DNA from: Spirometra erinaceieuropaei
Taxonomy: Eukaryota > Platyhelminthes > Cestoda > Diphyllobothriidea > Diphyllobothriidae
NCBI GenBank assembly: GCA_902702965.1
Contig: CACRXP010000067.1
Coordinates: 1,223,601-1,287,600 of the forward strand
Direction of reading: 5' to 3'
Length of the DNA stretch: 64,000 bases
Shown here: positions 57,401-64,000 of the stretch, one piece after another
Layout of the letters: every line of letters begins with the position of its first letter
Numbering within the stretch: position 1 is the first letter of the stretch
The notes under the pieces: generated by a model
What the model was told of the DNA's origin: nothing
Database searches by the model: none
Seen by the model: only the letters and a program-made list of their open reading frames with translations
Made by a program: the position numbers and the translations under genes

Positions 57401-60400
57401 GCGCGCGAATTATCTTATGACGGTGGCGGGCTTGCGCAGCACCTATCGCACTCACCCCCTCCCCACCTGGACTCGGTATCTTGACGTGCTGAAGAAAACC
57501 GAAGGTGGGAGAGGCTACAGGTGGCTGGCGCGGCGTGAACCCGCACCTGGGCGTACCACTTCAAACCCCAGGTTCACAACATACACTTAGGTCAGTATAG
57601 GTCAGTAATAGGCAATGCCTTTGAAAACCCTATTGTAAACGGTACAAGCAATATACCACTCTAAATAAACATGGTACTTAAATGTTGTCAGTAATATACA
57701 CATTCAACAGAATATTTCCATGAAAATGTAGAACCAAAACTTGAGAACATTCAGTTGTAGATGATTTCAGGATTCCGAACTCCGACCTAGCCCCCGTTTT
57801 GGTCCAACGCAGCTACCACGCTGCCCGCTTACTGTGTAATCTTATGAAATGTTCACAAAAATTCCAAAGTGTGTTTCTGACTAGAAAGAAACACTTGGTT
57901 GGAGCTATAATATTGACTATTGCGCCGCATAATTCTAAGATAGTTCAGTCACGCCTCTCTTAAATTCACTTTATTCCAGCCGACTGCAAGAACCACATTT
58001 GGCAAAATAAAATGACCACACCCTCCGTTACCCTGTTACAGATGTGTTTACCCATGAAACATTCCAAAATACGCTTTCGGTTCGAAAAGATTACCTAGGT
58101 AGGGTTGTAAAATTAATCATCGAACAGCATAATAAATCAGTTGCTTCATGGTGCCGGCTTTCGAACTTCTTTCCGGTCGCCTGCAAAAACTGCCCGGCAA
58201 AAACGACTACTTATGTGTTATGCATTTTCCCCTCAAGGACGGAGGCTGCGTGATGCGGTCTGGTGGATGAAGGGTCTCCCGTCGCACCTGCCTGCGGTGG
58301 TGAATGTGACCGGCACGCCACTGCTGGACGTCGGTCTTCTTTGATGTTGGACAGCAGAGCGGTGTCCAGTCACGCTGCGTGGTTCGCAATAACACGTCAA
58401 ACTCGAGAACGGATTTTATTTCCGCCAAATGCGGTTTCCAGTTGCCCGCAGACAGCTGAATATTTATAATAAGCGCGAAATTGATACCATACGACAGTTC
58501 GGCTGTCGATTTCGACTATGTTCACCGTGTAACTCTGCAGTAGAGTGAGAGTATGGATGGTGACTTACGTGTAAACAAGTTTATAGTAATAGTGGACTTG
58601 CGCAGCATCTACGCACTCCCTCCCCCCCCCCCATCCCACCTGGATCCCGTGTCAAGAACGATTCCACAAGGCCGGAGCCGGTGGAGGGCGCAGGTGGCCT
58701 GCGGTGCGGAGACCCGCACCTAGACGTACCACCACACCTCCCTGATCCCTGACCAGGATTTTATACTGCAACAAAAACGGGATGCCTCACGGACCCCAAT
58801 TGGCGCGGAGTGAGCGGGCAGCTGGGCGGACCACAGTCCAATGTTGGCATTTGTTGTGGGTGCACATTCCTGGCAACGCCTGTCGAACTGCGATCTAGCT
58901 CCCGTATTTGTCCAGCGCATCTACCACGTGGCTTATCTCATGAACTGTTCGTCAAAATTCTAAAATACTTTTTTTCACTTTGAAAGGATCACTTTGGTGG
59001 GATCGTAATATTTATTATTGCCGAGTATAATCCCAAGAGCCATGTCGCTCTTGAATTCACATGTTTCCAGCCGCCTGCAGAAACCACACCCGGTAAAAAA
59101 TGACCAGCTATGTAGTATGAGTTGTTCCACTGGTTTTTTAAGCCCTCATAAATTCAAATATACTTTCTAGAAAACATGCCCAAAAATATCCGTTTTTTCA
59201 TCCATTCGGCAGCAGATTACATCTTCAAATTTTGTACTTGAAGGAAGGGTGAAATTCGGTTTTAGGTTTTTTTTCCCATTCTTGATTAATTTTGGACCAC
59301 TTGACTATGGGATTATAATGATACCACATAGTGCTCACAGGAGCAATGAACAGCCAGGTGCGATGTTGCATCAATGTACATTCTACAGTCTCAAAACCTC
59401 TTATACTTACGAGATTCTTAAAGCCAGTCTCAATCCCTAGGTGTCAACTTTAACAAAGACGCAATCGCTACCAGATTAGTACAAGGAGGATATTTTTGCG
59501 CACGTTTTCTTTAAAATATATATTTGAATATATGAGTACAACGAAAATTAACGGAGAAGTCCATAAGCAGTCAACTTTCGTCGAATGTTGCTTTTGCAGG
59601 AGGCTGGGAAGAAGTCGAGTCGTGTGTGGCACGCACAGACAGTCTGTTTTGAGTTGTCGGCCATCGCTTCCGAGCCCACCTTCGGTCTTGCCACCGGATC
59701 ATGGTAGCCGTGGGAGTGTGGTGGATGCTTCGCAAGTCAGCCTCGCTATAAACTAGTTTGCGCGCAAGCAATTCCTTCGGAGTTCACTTAGTGAAACAGC
59801 GGCGGGCGTTGTCATCAGGCGCAAAGACGCACCCAAGTCACGTTCCTTCCATCTTACATCTTTCAACCAGTTTGCCGACTTAAATCTGGAGAATTCCAGC
59901 TCTTCCGAGACCAAATGTTTTGAGGCACTCTTATGCCCGTCGATCCGATTGATTTTCACCTCCAATTGGTAGTACTAGCTCAGCGCCTCCGCCTTTTGTC
60001 AAATATGGCAGGTTCAACTCCTAAAATATTTCCTCTACTTGCAGACCTAGTTGTCACCCTCTATTTGGTTTTCAACGCCATTCCCGCCCGTAGTACGTTG
60101 GTGCGTACTCCAACCATGCATCAATTTATGTTAAATCTGTATGCTATTTAAGGATTCTCAGTAGTTCCTTTAGCGGGATTTATTTTTCACTCTTCCTACC
60201 TACGGTCGTCGGTAATTCTACAGCTGGTGAATGGCGCGTATACAGGGGCTTCTTACCTGACAACCACATCATTCAGTCCGTAATTTGAATCTAAGCGGTG
60301 CATTGAGCTACTGGCTGTCACTTCCTAGTATTGCGAAATGATTGAGGCTATTCTATCAAATTTTTTTCTCCGGAGGCTCCAGTTTTCTGTCGGAATTGCC

Positions 60401-60975
60401 GTCCACGACACGGCCGTCCCCTAATCTCTTCATGACAGATTTTCATATCTGTCTTCTACCTCTCTTGCCCTCCACAGGACTGGCTGTACATTCTGAAGAA
60501 GTTCGCCCTCTACGCGCCCATCAGCACGCTTAACTTTCAACTCCGTGGCAAGTCCAGAATGCAGTTATGCCAAGTCCACCTTCTGCCAACGGTTGTGCGG
60601 GACTTTCACAGGGAGCACTCAGCAGGAGTTGAGCGTTTTCTGGCCGAATCGCACCCAAACGCTGACTGGAACTGTGCCCTGTCATCTGAAGACGAACAAC
60701 AGCAGCAGCAGCAGGAGGAGGAGAAACAGCAGAGGCCGATGCCCAGTGCCTCTCTGCGCTGGTTCCTAGACATTGCCTGCTCCCTCTGCTCCTCCGACCT
60801 GAGGGGTCTGCTCAAAGAAGTGCGCTGCGTTGAGATTCTGCTCGAGCTGCTGCCTCCCGCTGCTGCTGCTGCCACCCCAACCGGCAGGGGAGGGAAATCG
60901 GTCTTGATGAACACCATGGCACGAGACAGGGCTGATTTGGCGCTTGCCGTGGCGTTTGACTATTCCCTCTGCTGA
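45536..60975 (+). CDS. TAF1B: TAF1B / Rrn7-like RNA polymerase I initiation factor, complete ten-exon gene
   Basis: Subunit of the selectivity factor that recruits RNA polymerase I to rDNA promoters, a TFIIB-like protein. Exons: 45536-45646, 45728-46063, 47198-47670, 49839-50057, 50096-50351, 51302-51444, 51515-51758, 53802-54080, 56538-56852 and 60478-60975. All junctions have compatible phases and the sum (2874 nt) is divisible by three, giving about 957 residues. Human TAF1B is about 588, so this protein has long linkers. Evidence: the N-terminal zinc ribbon; the helical block LSLLFLASLLA ... LTLRDLQCICAEKRFPFLA; the signature VFAMAVIVVLVRMLFKLDDCYE, matching the human TAF1B cyclin-fold core; and a C-terminal block LRWFLDIACSL ... 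EVRCVEILLELL. Least certain are the exon 3 acceptor (47198) and the exon 8 donor (54080; 54126 is also possible). Introns hold many repeats. Confidence 0.9.
46330..46970 (-). pseudogene. Penelope-like reverse transcriptase relic
   Basis: Minus-strand frames show LGTTVSPTMSTINRLTESTL, then, in a shifted frame, LQRLEDAVLSLK and YVDDTLVTENNYEIGRLYQK. This order (GxxxSP, then YVDDT) is the palm of Penelope-like RTs. A CCA-repeat interrupts near 46450. It lies in TAF1B intron 2 with no endonuclease attached. Confidence 0.5.
47198..47670 (+). CDS. TAF1B: TAF1B exon 3
   Basis: Encodes LNEIIRTYFRKVKEEERDQ, LLRKTAWCLWTNYLAITGEL, a Pro/Ser-rich linker and LAMIMVNSIWLNMQFHTKGF. The donor is CCAGA|GTAAGT at 47671, phase 2, matching exon 4. 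The LW..YL pattern resembles the first conserved helical block of TAF1B. The acceptor is placed after GAATCCAG because a branch-point-like TACTAAG sits just upstream and phase 0 is required; an acceptor at 47231 is the alternative. Confidence 0.75.
48355..48435 (+). repeat. (TTC)n-(TTA)n microsatellite
   Basis: About 13 TTC units followed by about 12 TTA units, in TAF1B intron 3. Confidence 0.98.
48440..49070. repeat. Inverted pair of tRNA-like repeats (palindrome)
   Basis: Copy 2 on the minus strand (tRNA-like block 48502-48580) and copy 3 on the plus strand (48963-49041) face apart. Their leaders (AACGTCTGGAATC... CAGTAAGTTGATTGCCCAAG) meet around 48680-48870. Outer and central sequences pair over about 250 bp, with the centre near 48765. 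The A box TAGCTCAGATGG and B box GGTTCGAATCC are intact in copy 3. It lies in TAF1B intron 3. Confidence 0.78.
49839..50351 (+). CDS. TAF1B: TAF1B exons 4-5 with a 38-nt intron
   Basis: Exon 4 (49839-50057) begins after ATGTTTAG and encodes PQPELDENSYSSDEDCK to LASLQQYWAELIIDKM. A 38-nt GT-AG intron (50058-50095) follows. Exon 5 (50096-50351) encodes SKKSLGEEVFWRGQVDHIGD, then LLMECNLSLLFLASLLAF, a CCG/CCT proline tract and LTLRDLQCICAEKRFPFLA. This is the family's LAFxYLxLLW...LxLxDLLRF block. The donor GCG|GTTAGT is in phase 0. Confidence 0.88.
50405..50600 (+). pseudogene. Penelope-like reverse transcriptase fragment
   Basis: The plus strand reads VFSFDVSSYFTDVPLTDTVE, then HLPNF and a short helical segment. 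This is the first catalytic block of Penelope-like RTs (SFDVxSLFTxVPLxxT), with the conserved aspartate present. A stop follows near 50543. It is a truncated fossil in TAF1B intron 5, in the same orientation as the host gene. Confidence 0.7.
51302..51758 (+). CDS. TAF1B: TAF1B exons 6-7: cyclin-fold core
   Basis: Exon 6 (51302-51444) encodes IDNFLGGFPIFDQGLDVLFQ to HMLGIHHRP. A 70-nt intron follows. Exon 7 (51515-51758) encodes LPLCYMVHRFLNELGLP and ends VFAMAVIVVLVRMLFKLDDC then YE before GTAGGTGAG. The split codon AG|A gives arginine. This is the most diagnostic stretch for TAF1B. Confidence 0.92.
51840..51950. repeat. R4 repeat fragment (arm start)
   Basis: ATCTCATGAAATACTGACTG and GAAAAGATTACTTACATAT match the beginning of the R4 arms at 54840 and 58040. 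It lies directly upstream of the tRNA-like block at 51979. Confidence 0.65.
51979..52050 (+). repeat. tRNA-like block, second type
   Basis: GCCCTTGTAGCTGAGGTGG (A-box match TAGCTGAGGTGG) and a perfect B box GGTTCGAATCC. The acceptor stem is short (CTTG/CAAG) and the anticodon region is irregular, so I call it tRNA-like or SINE-derived, not a functional tRNA. Confidence 0.6.
52262..53183 (-). mobile_element. Penelope-like element, 5'-truncated, flanked by inverted repeats
   Basis: Bounded by inverted repeats of about 49-50 bp: 52262-52310 and 53134-53183 share GGCTCTCCGGAACAGG and TTTATTTAACTGCTGAC without mismatch over at least 34 bp. The interior minus strand encodes the end of a Penelope-like polyprotein (see the coding entry). 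Terminal repeats in inverted arrangement around a 5'-truncated copy are a known Penelope layout. It lies in TAF1B intron 7. Confidence 0.8.
52403..53112 (-). pseudogene. Penelope-like GIY-YIG endonuclease (C-terminal part of RT protein)
   Basis: The minus strand begins with IPYAKGVSEAVARLLQPTRV, then two stops, then the linker LMQPKDPLPPAETSAVIHKI and the GIY-YIG core: ITCNEGDCNYVGETGWKL, RLQEHKSATRR, THVGETGHTFDLQ and ILEAWFSDAHSINRHLDLP. The Y-G-T/GETG, R, H-K and E..SINR residues expected of Penelope endonucleases are present. The long clean frame (52403-52978) suggests a fairly recent copy. The tail after the SINR helix is Arg/Glu/Pro-rich. The RT catalytic region is missing. Confidence 0.85.
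53268..53480 (+). repeat. Dispersed repeat R3, copy 2
   Basis: Shares GTGCTCCACAGCAGGGTAGA, GCAGCATCTATCGCACTCAC and GGCGGGAGAGAGCGCAGGTGG with 57360-57590 and 58520-58760. No coding potential. Confidence 0.75.
53802..54080 (+). CDS. TAF1B: TAF1B exon 8
   Basis: Begins after TTTTTCTCAG with YRWSAVAEFLADHPAKRSLL, then FLWTRWVKWAEEKHSARL, similar in position and pattern to the WxxFxxWxxxM segment after the core in TAF1B, and SFADLLLLQDAGEFLGSSEF. A phase-0 donor GAC|GTTGGG at 54080/54081 is chosen; ACG|GTAGTC at 54126 would add about 15 residues. The poly-leucine frame beyond is a trinucleotide repeat in the intron. Confidence 0.78.
54176..54300 (+). repeat. (CTA/CTG)n trinucleotide tract
   Basis: Degenerate CTACTA/CTGCTG repeat. 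In one frame it gives a poly-leucine stretch, but it is intronic to TAF1B. Confidence 0.9.
54660..54765 (+). repeat. (ACC/ACT)n trinucleotide tract
   Basis: Degenerate ACCACT/ACTACT repeat in TAF1B intron 8. Confidence 0.95.
54840..55800. repeat. R4 foldback element, copy with both long arms
   Basis: The left arm (54840-55250) and right arm (about 55440-55800) are reverse complements with some divergence. Shared blocks, in order, include CTCATGAAATGTTAGCCGAA, ATTAATCACCGTGCAG, GACTACTTAAGTAG, ATTCATTCTTTTACTCATT. No coding. This is the layout of a foldback or long-TIR MITE. Partial copies lie at 18090, 51840, 57836, 58038 and 58925. Confidence 0.75.
56538..56852 (+). CDS. TAF1B: TAF1B exon 9
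   Basis: An open, phase-0 exon from CCTCCAG|CAT to AAG|GTTAGT. It encodes HEIKSSISAPLRAISSKSN, a Cys-rich patch CEQCSTCCRLELASALK, then LLIGVRRLILSSQGLTPKVF. It falls between exons 8 and 10 in phase. Family similarity is weak, so its inclusion rests on open frame and splice phase. Confidence 0.68.
56975..57130 (+). repeat. Dispersed repeat R2, copy 1
   Basis: GGACGGAGGCTGCGTGATGC and CTGGTGGATGAAGGGT recur at 58236-58460 with the same spacing, followed by a block ending in GACAGC. Non-coding. Confidence 0.75.
57130..57300 (+). mobile_element. tRNA-headed SINE, copy 2, with hammerhead-like fold
   Basis: Shares ACGGAACTCACTCGTTCCGT, GAGTTCGAGCCTC (B-box-like), CCACACTTCGGGGTTGGGTA and the tail CCCTTGTCTTTGTTGG with the SINE at 19996-20349. 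The hammerhead-like part is 57223-57267. Stem I here is GACTGG/CCAGTC, fully Watson-Crick, but GAAA has become GAAC, so cleavage is unlikely. Confidence 0.72.
57360..57590 (+). repeat. Dispersed repeat R3, copy 3
   Basis: Begins GCTCCACAGCAGGCTGAGAG and ends CCGCACCTGGGCGTACCACT; see the copy at 53268 for shared blocks. Confidence 0.75.
57590..57775 (-). repeat. LINE family D 3' UTR fragment
   Basis: About 180 bp matching 12625-12830 in the same orientation (AGGCAATGCCTTTGAAAACC, AAATGTTGTCAGTA, AACTTGAGAACATTCAGTT). With the LINE at 12625-13425 as reference, the element strand is minus. Confidence 0.7.
57836..58225 (+). repeat. R4 arms, two tandem partial copies
   Basis: Two consecutive copies (57836-58020 and 58038-58225), each starting with a CTTATGAAATGTTC/CCCATGAAACATTC-like head and ending in the GACTGCAAGAACCACA / CGCCTGCAAAAACTGC block. 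Both are in the same orientation, so this is a tandem, not a foldback. Confidence 0.65.
58236..58490 (+). repeat. Dispersed repeat R2, copy 2
   Basis: Longer copy of the unit at 56975. It includes GGTGGATGAAGGGTCTCCCG and ends near CAGACAGCTGAATATTTAT. Confidence 0.75.
58520..58760 (+). repeat. Dispersed repeat R3, copy 4
   Basis: Matches 53268 and 57360 (GGTGACTTACGTGTAAACAA, GTGGAGGGCGCAGGTGGCC, ACGTACCACCACA). Interrupted by a poly-C run near 58623. Confidence 0.75.
58925..59600. repeat. R4 foldback, degraded copy
   Basis: Left arm 58925-59280 (CTTATCTCATGAACTGTTCG, TTTCCAGCCGCCTGCAGAAA, CATTCGGCAGCAGATTAC) and a degraded inverted right arm at about 59360-59600 (GCACGTTTTCTTTAAAATAT, CAGGAGGCTGGGAAGAAG). 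Confidence 0.6.
60478..60975 (+). CDS. TAF1B: TAF1B exon 10 (C-terminus and stop)
   Basis: Begins after CCCTCCACAG with DWLYILKKFALYAPISTL and continues to VRDFHREHSAGVERFLAE, a CAG-repeat polyglutamine/glutamate tract (about 60697-60732), then SLRWFLDIACSLCSSDLR and LLKEVRCVEILLELLP. The FxxxLxxCsxLL...EVxxVExLL pattern matches the C-terminus of TAF1B. The stop TGA is at 60973-60975. No clear AATAAA signal was seen just downstream. Confidence 0.85.
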   Translation, partial: DWLYILKKFALYAPISTLNFQLRGKSRMQLCQVHLLPTVVRDFHREHSAGVERFLAESHPNADWNCALSSEDEQQQQQQEEEKQQRPMPSASLRWFLDIACSLCSSDLRGLLKEVRCVEILLELLPPAAAAATPTGRGGKSVLMNTMARDRADLALAVAFDYSLC

Positions 60976-61749
60976 ACTTCGCACAGTCTTTCTTGCCTTT
61001 TACTGACCTTTGTATCTCCACACCCCAGAGTTCATCTGCTGCGTCTTTCCTGAATACTGTACAGAGATAATATTTTCATATGCAGACTATGTAGTAATGG
61101 TGTATGATAGTTCCTTCGTTGTGCTCTTGTCTGAGGGAGCAACGGTCGATCTCCTGAGATCCGGAATTAAGTGTGGGATACTTTGGTGGCGTCGACCTCA
61201 CTCCCGAGGGGTCGGGTAGGACTGAGGATGCAGAGGGGCGTGGTAACTGACTCGGTTTGAGGCCCGCGTCCTATGCATGTTACACGCATGGACCAGGCCT
61301 TAAGGACTCGCACCTGTCATCAGTGCAAGTTACGGTAGAGATTACGTTGTCATAGGACCACGTTAGCCTGACTAAGTTATCCCACTTGTAAGTCGTATTG
61401 GCGTACTGTCGTGGCTCAAGAGTACTGCAGTAAGGGGGACTTTCTCACAGTCTTCCCGCTGCAGTGGCAAATTCGGACTGAGCCGGATGGAGGTGGGGCT
61501 GAGCGCAGTGTCTCACGTGGCGTTGTTCCTCTGCCGCACATGTGCATACTCTTATTGTGTTAGCTGGTATCCGCGCTTATTATGTTAACGTGCGGTTCCA
61601 CGAACTGCTGTGATCTTTATCCTGCCATCGAGGGCCACACCCTCAGCAGTTGTTGTCTGGCCACTCCTGAGGACTGTCGAACGCAACATTCTCCCCGGTT
61701 CCGACTTGCTTTCATCTGTCCACATCTGGAGTTCGTGATCACAGCTACG
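60976..61749. other. Region 3' of TAF1B, no recognised gene
   Basis: No clear coding or repeat family; ends at an assembly gap. Confidence 0.5.
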
Positions 61750-62030
61750 NNNNNNNNNNNNNNNNNNNNNNNNNNNNNNNNNNNNNNNNNNNNNNNNNNN
61801 NNNNNNNNNNNNNNNNNNNNNNNNNNNNNNNNNNNNNNNNNNNNNNNNNNNNNNNNNNNNNNNNNNNNNNNNNNNNNNNNNNNNNNNNNNNNNNNNNNNN
61901 NNNNNNNNNNNNNNNNNNNNNNNNNNNNNNNNNNNNNNNNNNNNNNNNNNNNNNNNNNNNNNNNNNNNNNNNNNNNNNNNNNNNNNNNNNNNNNNNNNNN
62001 NNNNNNNNNNNNNNNNNNNNNNNNNNNNNN
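61750..62030. other. Assembly gap (281 N)
   Basis: Run of N. Confidence 1.
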
Positions 62031-62257
62031 CAAATGAATTCCTCCTCGTGCGGGTGGGGTGTGCGACCGAACCATGTTAGACGAATGTCTTTTCTATTGC
62101 ACTACCCACCCGCAGAAACTGACTCTAGTCTGTGGAACTGCATGTTCGAGATTTGGTCTGTAAGTCGGAGCTGTGGTATTCTCGAGGACATTTGCCGTCG
62201 GACGCCTCGATGTTCCCAACGGAGACACATTTTCGATTCTTATCGTTTTCTTCTCAT

Positions 62258-62700
62258 AAACCTCGAAGATCGGTCCTCCGCACCAGTTCGGAGAAATCGT
62301 CAAACTGAAGAGCACAGTCCAGGCCTTCAGGATCGTCAGAAGGCTAGACTGCGCTCCTCAGTTTGGCGATTTCTCCGAACTGGCGCGGACGACCAATCTT
62401 CGAGGCCACCGATACAAATTAAAGATAAAATATGCCAAACTCGAATTGCGGGCCAAATTCTTCTCCCACCGACTGGTTGAAGGATGGAACAACTTGTCGA
62501 ACTCCGTTGTCTTAGCGGAAATCGTTGGGACCTTCAAAAAAAGAGTGGATACATTTATGCTTCATGGTCAAACATTTACCCGATATCAATGACTGGTATA
62601 ACTGTTATGTAAATATCTGCATGTTTTTTCATACGTCTATCTGTGAATAGAGTTTTTCAAGGCTCTGGCTATATGCCTCATATATACTGAATTATACTGA
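62258..62700 (+). pseudogene. LINE family E C-terminal fragment, folded back on itself
   Basis: The plus strand from about 62322 reads VQAFRIVRRLDCAPQFGDF, LRGHRYKLKIKYAKLELRAK and FFSHRLVEGWNNLSNSVV, matching 26990-27220. The preceding 62258-62322 is the reverse complement of 62340-62405 (shares CCAGTTCGGAGAAATCG), so the fragment is preceded by an inverted piece of itself. It ends in a TATACTGAA tail near 62700. Confidence 0.8.
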
Positions 62701-63009
62701 ACCTCGTCGTCACGTGACGGAGACTTCCAATTGACAAACCATGTTTTACGCTACTCGTAGGTGCGGGATATTACAAACAGGGTAAAAGGTAAATTCATTT
62801 GTGCAAATCCGTCTAGCAGTGTTCTCGATGTCCAAGCATCCGGCTTTCGGCATAATTTATGCAACGATGACTATGCAGGTTAGGGCAGTCTGTCTTTTCT
62901 CGAATGAGTCTTCAGGTAGGATGATGTTTAGCAAAGCTAAAGTTAGAGACGCACAGGTTGTGTCTTATCTAGACTCTCCGTAGTCGTAAATTGGTGTTTT
63001 TCACATAGG

Positions 63010-63215
63010 TTGCATGCCTCGGGGTTGGGAGTGACTGGCTGACGATGGCTAATAACTTGGAAACGTCCATTTTATTCATCCCCGTCGTTGTCGATAATGC
63101 TGTATATATTGCGCCCGCTATGCGGCTGCTGACGGGGTTCGTGGGGAAGCCCCAAAACAGAACGGGATGGACGAGTTCAGTTACGTCATCAGTGAGCGCC
63201 ATTTTACCGTAGGCC
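63010..63215 (+). mobile_element. tRNA-headed SINE, copy 3 (5'-truncated, degraded)
   Basis: Shares CCTCGGGGTTGGGAGTGACT, GGCTGACGATGGCTAATAA, the GTCGTTGTCGATAATG-type tail, GCGGCTGCTGACGGGGTTCG and a terminal GTGAGCGCCATTTTACCG with the copies at 19996 and 57130. The hammerhead core CTGACGA is kept (63039-63045) but stem I is lost on the 3' side. Confidence 0.68.
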
Positions 63216-64000
63216 TATCTTATTAATGAAAAAGACGTGCAAAGATATCGTATGCGGCATCCGGCACTCACAGCTTCACGGACCACAAGGCAGGGGGAGT
63301 GAGTTAATAGAATAACTTTCTCTGAAAGTGATTAGACGCGCTGCTAACAGCTTGGTGTGTCCCGTCACCCATCGGCATGACAACAGGGGTAATGGTTACA
63401 CCAATTGACGGTTCCTCGGGTCATATACCTGTGGCTCGCAATGCGCGCGCTCAGACTAGCGCTTTCAGAGGGAAAAGCGTGCGTGTTCCTCACTATCGTG
63501 CGGAGCGTCCGAATGGAAGCCATCGGCGGGAATTTGTTGTCATAAGAGGACGCTGTCTTGCGATGCCAGCGTTTATGGCGAAGCACCCATTGTTGTTGCT
63601 GTGCACGTAGACGTTGAGTAATTTAAACAAGTTCAAATCCTCCACGAACTTCCAGTAGTCATTCTCGTTAAGTGACTTTATTTATTTGTTTGAGCCCAGG
63701 AGGCCACAGCCATCCACCCTTGAAACACTGACTTTTTTCTTAGAGCCTGCACAGGGTGATTATTTGATGAACACAAATGCCGTCCTCGTTGTTATCTTTT
63801 CCTTCTATCCTGAAGATTCGAAAAGGCTTGAGGGGATGCTGGCGAGGACCCTGACGACTACGATTGGCCTGGTGCTCGTCGTTGCCTGTGGTTTCGTTGT
63901 TTAAAGGCGAGGCGTTGCCGTTGGAGAAATGAATGCAGTCGATTTGTCTTTCGATGTATCCGAATATTGTATATTAAGAAACTTTAGGAACTGTTTAAAC
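63216..64000. other. Right edge, no recognised feature
   Basis: No family recognised. The 72-codon frame at 63686-63904 ends in a hydrophobic stretch (TIGLVLVVACGFVV) but has no recognisable domain. It could be chance or part of an exon continuing outside. Confidence 0.4.

Noticed and set aside
61582..62075. Long frames on both strands around 61.6-62.1 kb
   Set aside because: They are mostly N; no coding can be inferred from the gap.
63160..63215. CTGATGA on the minus strand as another hammerhead core
   Set aside because: No GAAA-stem III partner at the right spacing and no stem I.
63686..63904. 72-codon frame with hydrophobic C-terminus
   Set aside because: Only one short hydrophobic stretch, no family match, no splice support inside the window.

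Overview
This window is eukaryotic, intron-bearing and dominated by mobile DNA. It looks like a flatworm, most likely a tapeworm with a large repeat-rich genome (Diphyllobothriidea such as Spirometra, Diphyllobothrium or Schistocephalus). The organism call is inference. It rests on spliceosomal mini-introns of 34-44 nt beside introns of several kb, on many 5'-truncated CR1/Jockey-type LINEs with microsatellite 3' tails, on Penelope-like elements, and on tRNA-headed SINEs that carry a hammerhead-ribozyme-like motif. No rRNA, CRISPR or bacterial-type gene organisation was seen.

Two cellular genes can be reconstructed with consistent splice phases. On the minus strand at the left edge is a Rab1-family small GTPase with six exons. 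Its last visible exon (1-138) is separated by a 6.8-kb intron from five exons at 6905-8361. The C-terminal prenylation tail lies outside the window. On the plus strand is a complete ten-exon gene for the RNA polymerase I initiation factor TAF1B (Rrn7 family), 45536-60975, from an N-terminal zinc ribbon to a conserved C-terminal exon. Its reading frame closes at about 957 codons. A tRNA-Glu(TTC) gene lies at 25119-25190 on the minus strand.

Layout. 1-8361: Rab1; its big intron holds a tRNA-like repeat and a Penelope GIY-YIG relic. 9670-17215: nested and abutting LINEs, including one LINE family inserted inside the reverse transcriptase of another. 18090-18730: foldback repeat. 19240-24938: a decayed CACTA/EnSpm-like DNA transposon. 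It encodes a transposase, itself interrupted by a SINE with 13-bp target-site duplications and by a LINE 3' end, plus a second gene with a DUF4806-like domain, and it carries subterminal repeats. 25119-25190: tRNA-Glu. 26570-43650: a 17-kb LINE graveyard with at least six element copies, including a 508-codon open reverse transcriptase on the minus strand. 43650-45535: no recognised gene. 45536-60975: TAF1B. Its introns hold Penelope-like fragments (46330-46970, 50405-50600, 52262-53183), an inverted pair of tRNA-like repeats (48440-49070), foldback repeats and SINEs. 60976-64000: an N gap, a folded-back LINE fragment and a SINE.

The two host genes appear functionally unrelated: ER-Golgi trafficking and rRNA transcription. 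Everything else is mobile or mobile-derived. The most interesting material is the CACTA element with its DUF4806 partner, the tRNA-headed SINE with a candidate hammerhead ribozyme showing stem covariation, and the short Penelope copy bounded by inverted repeats. All family names come from recognising motifs by eye; no database search was run.
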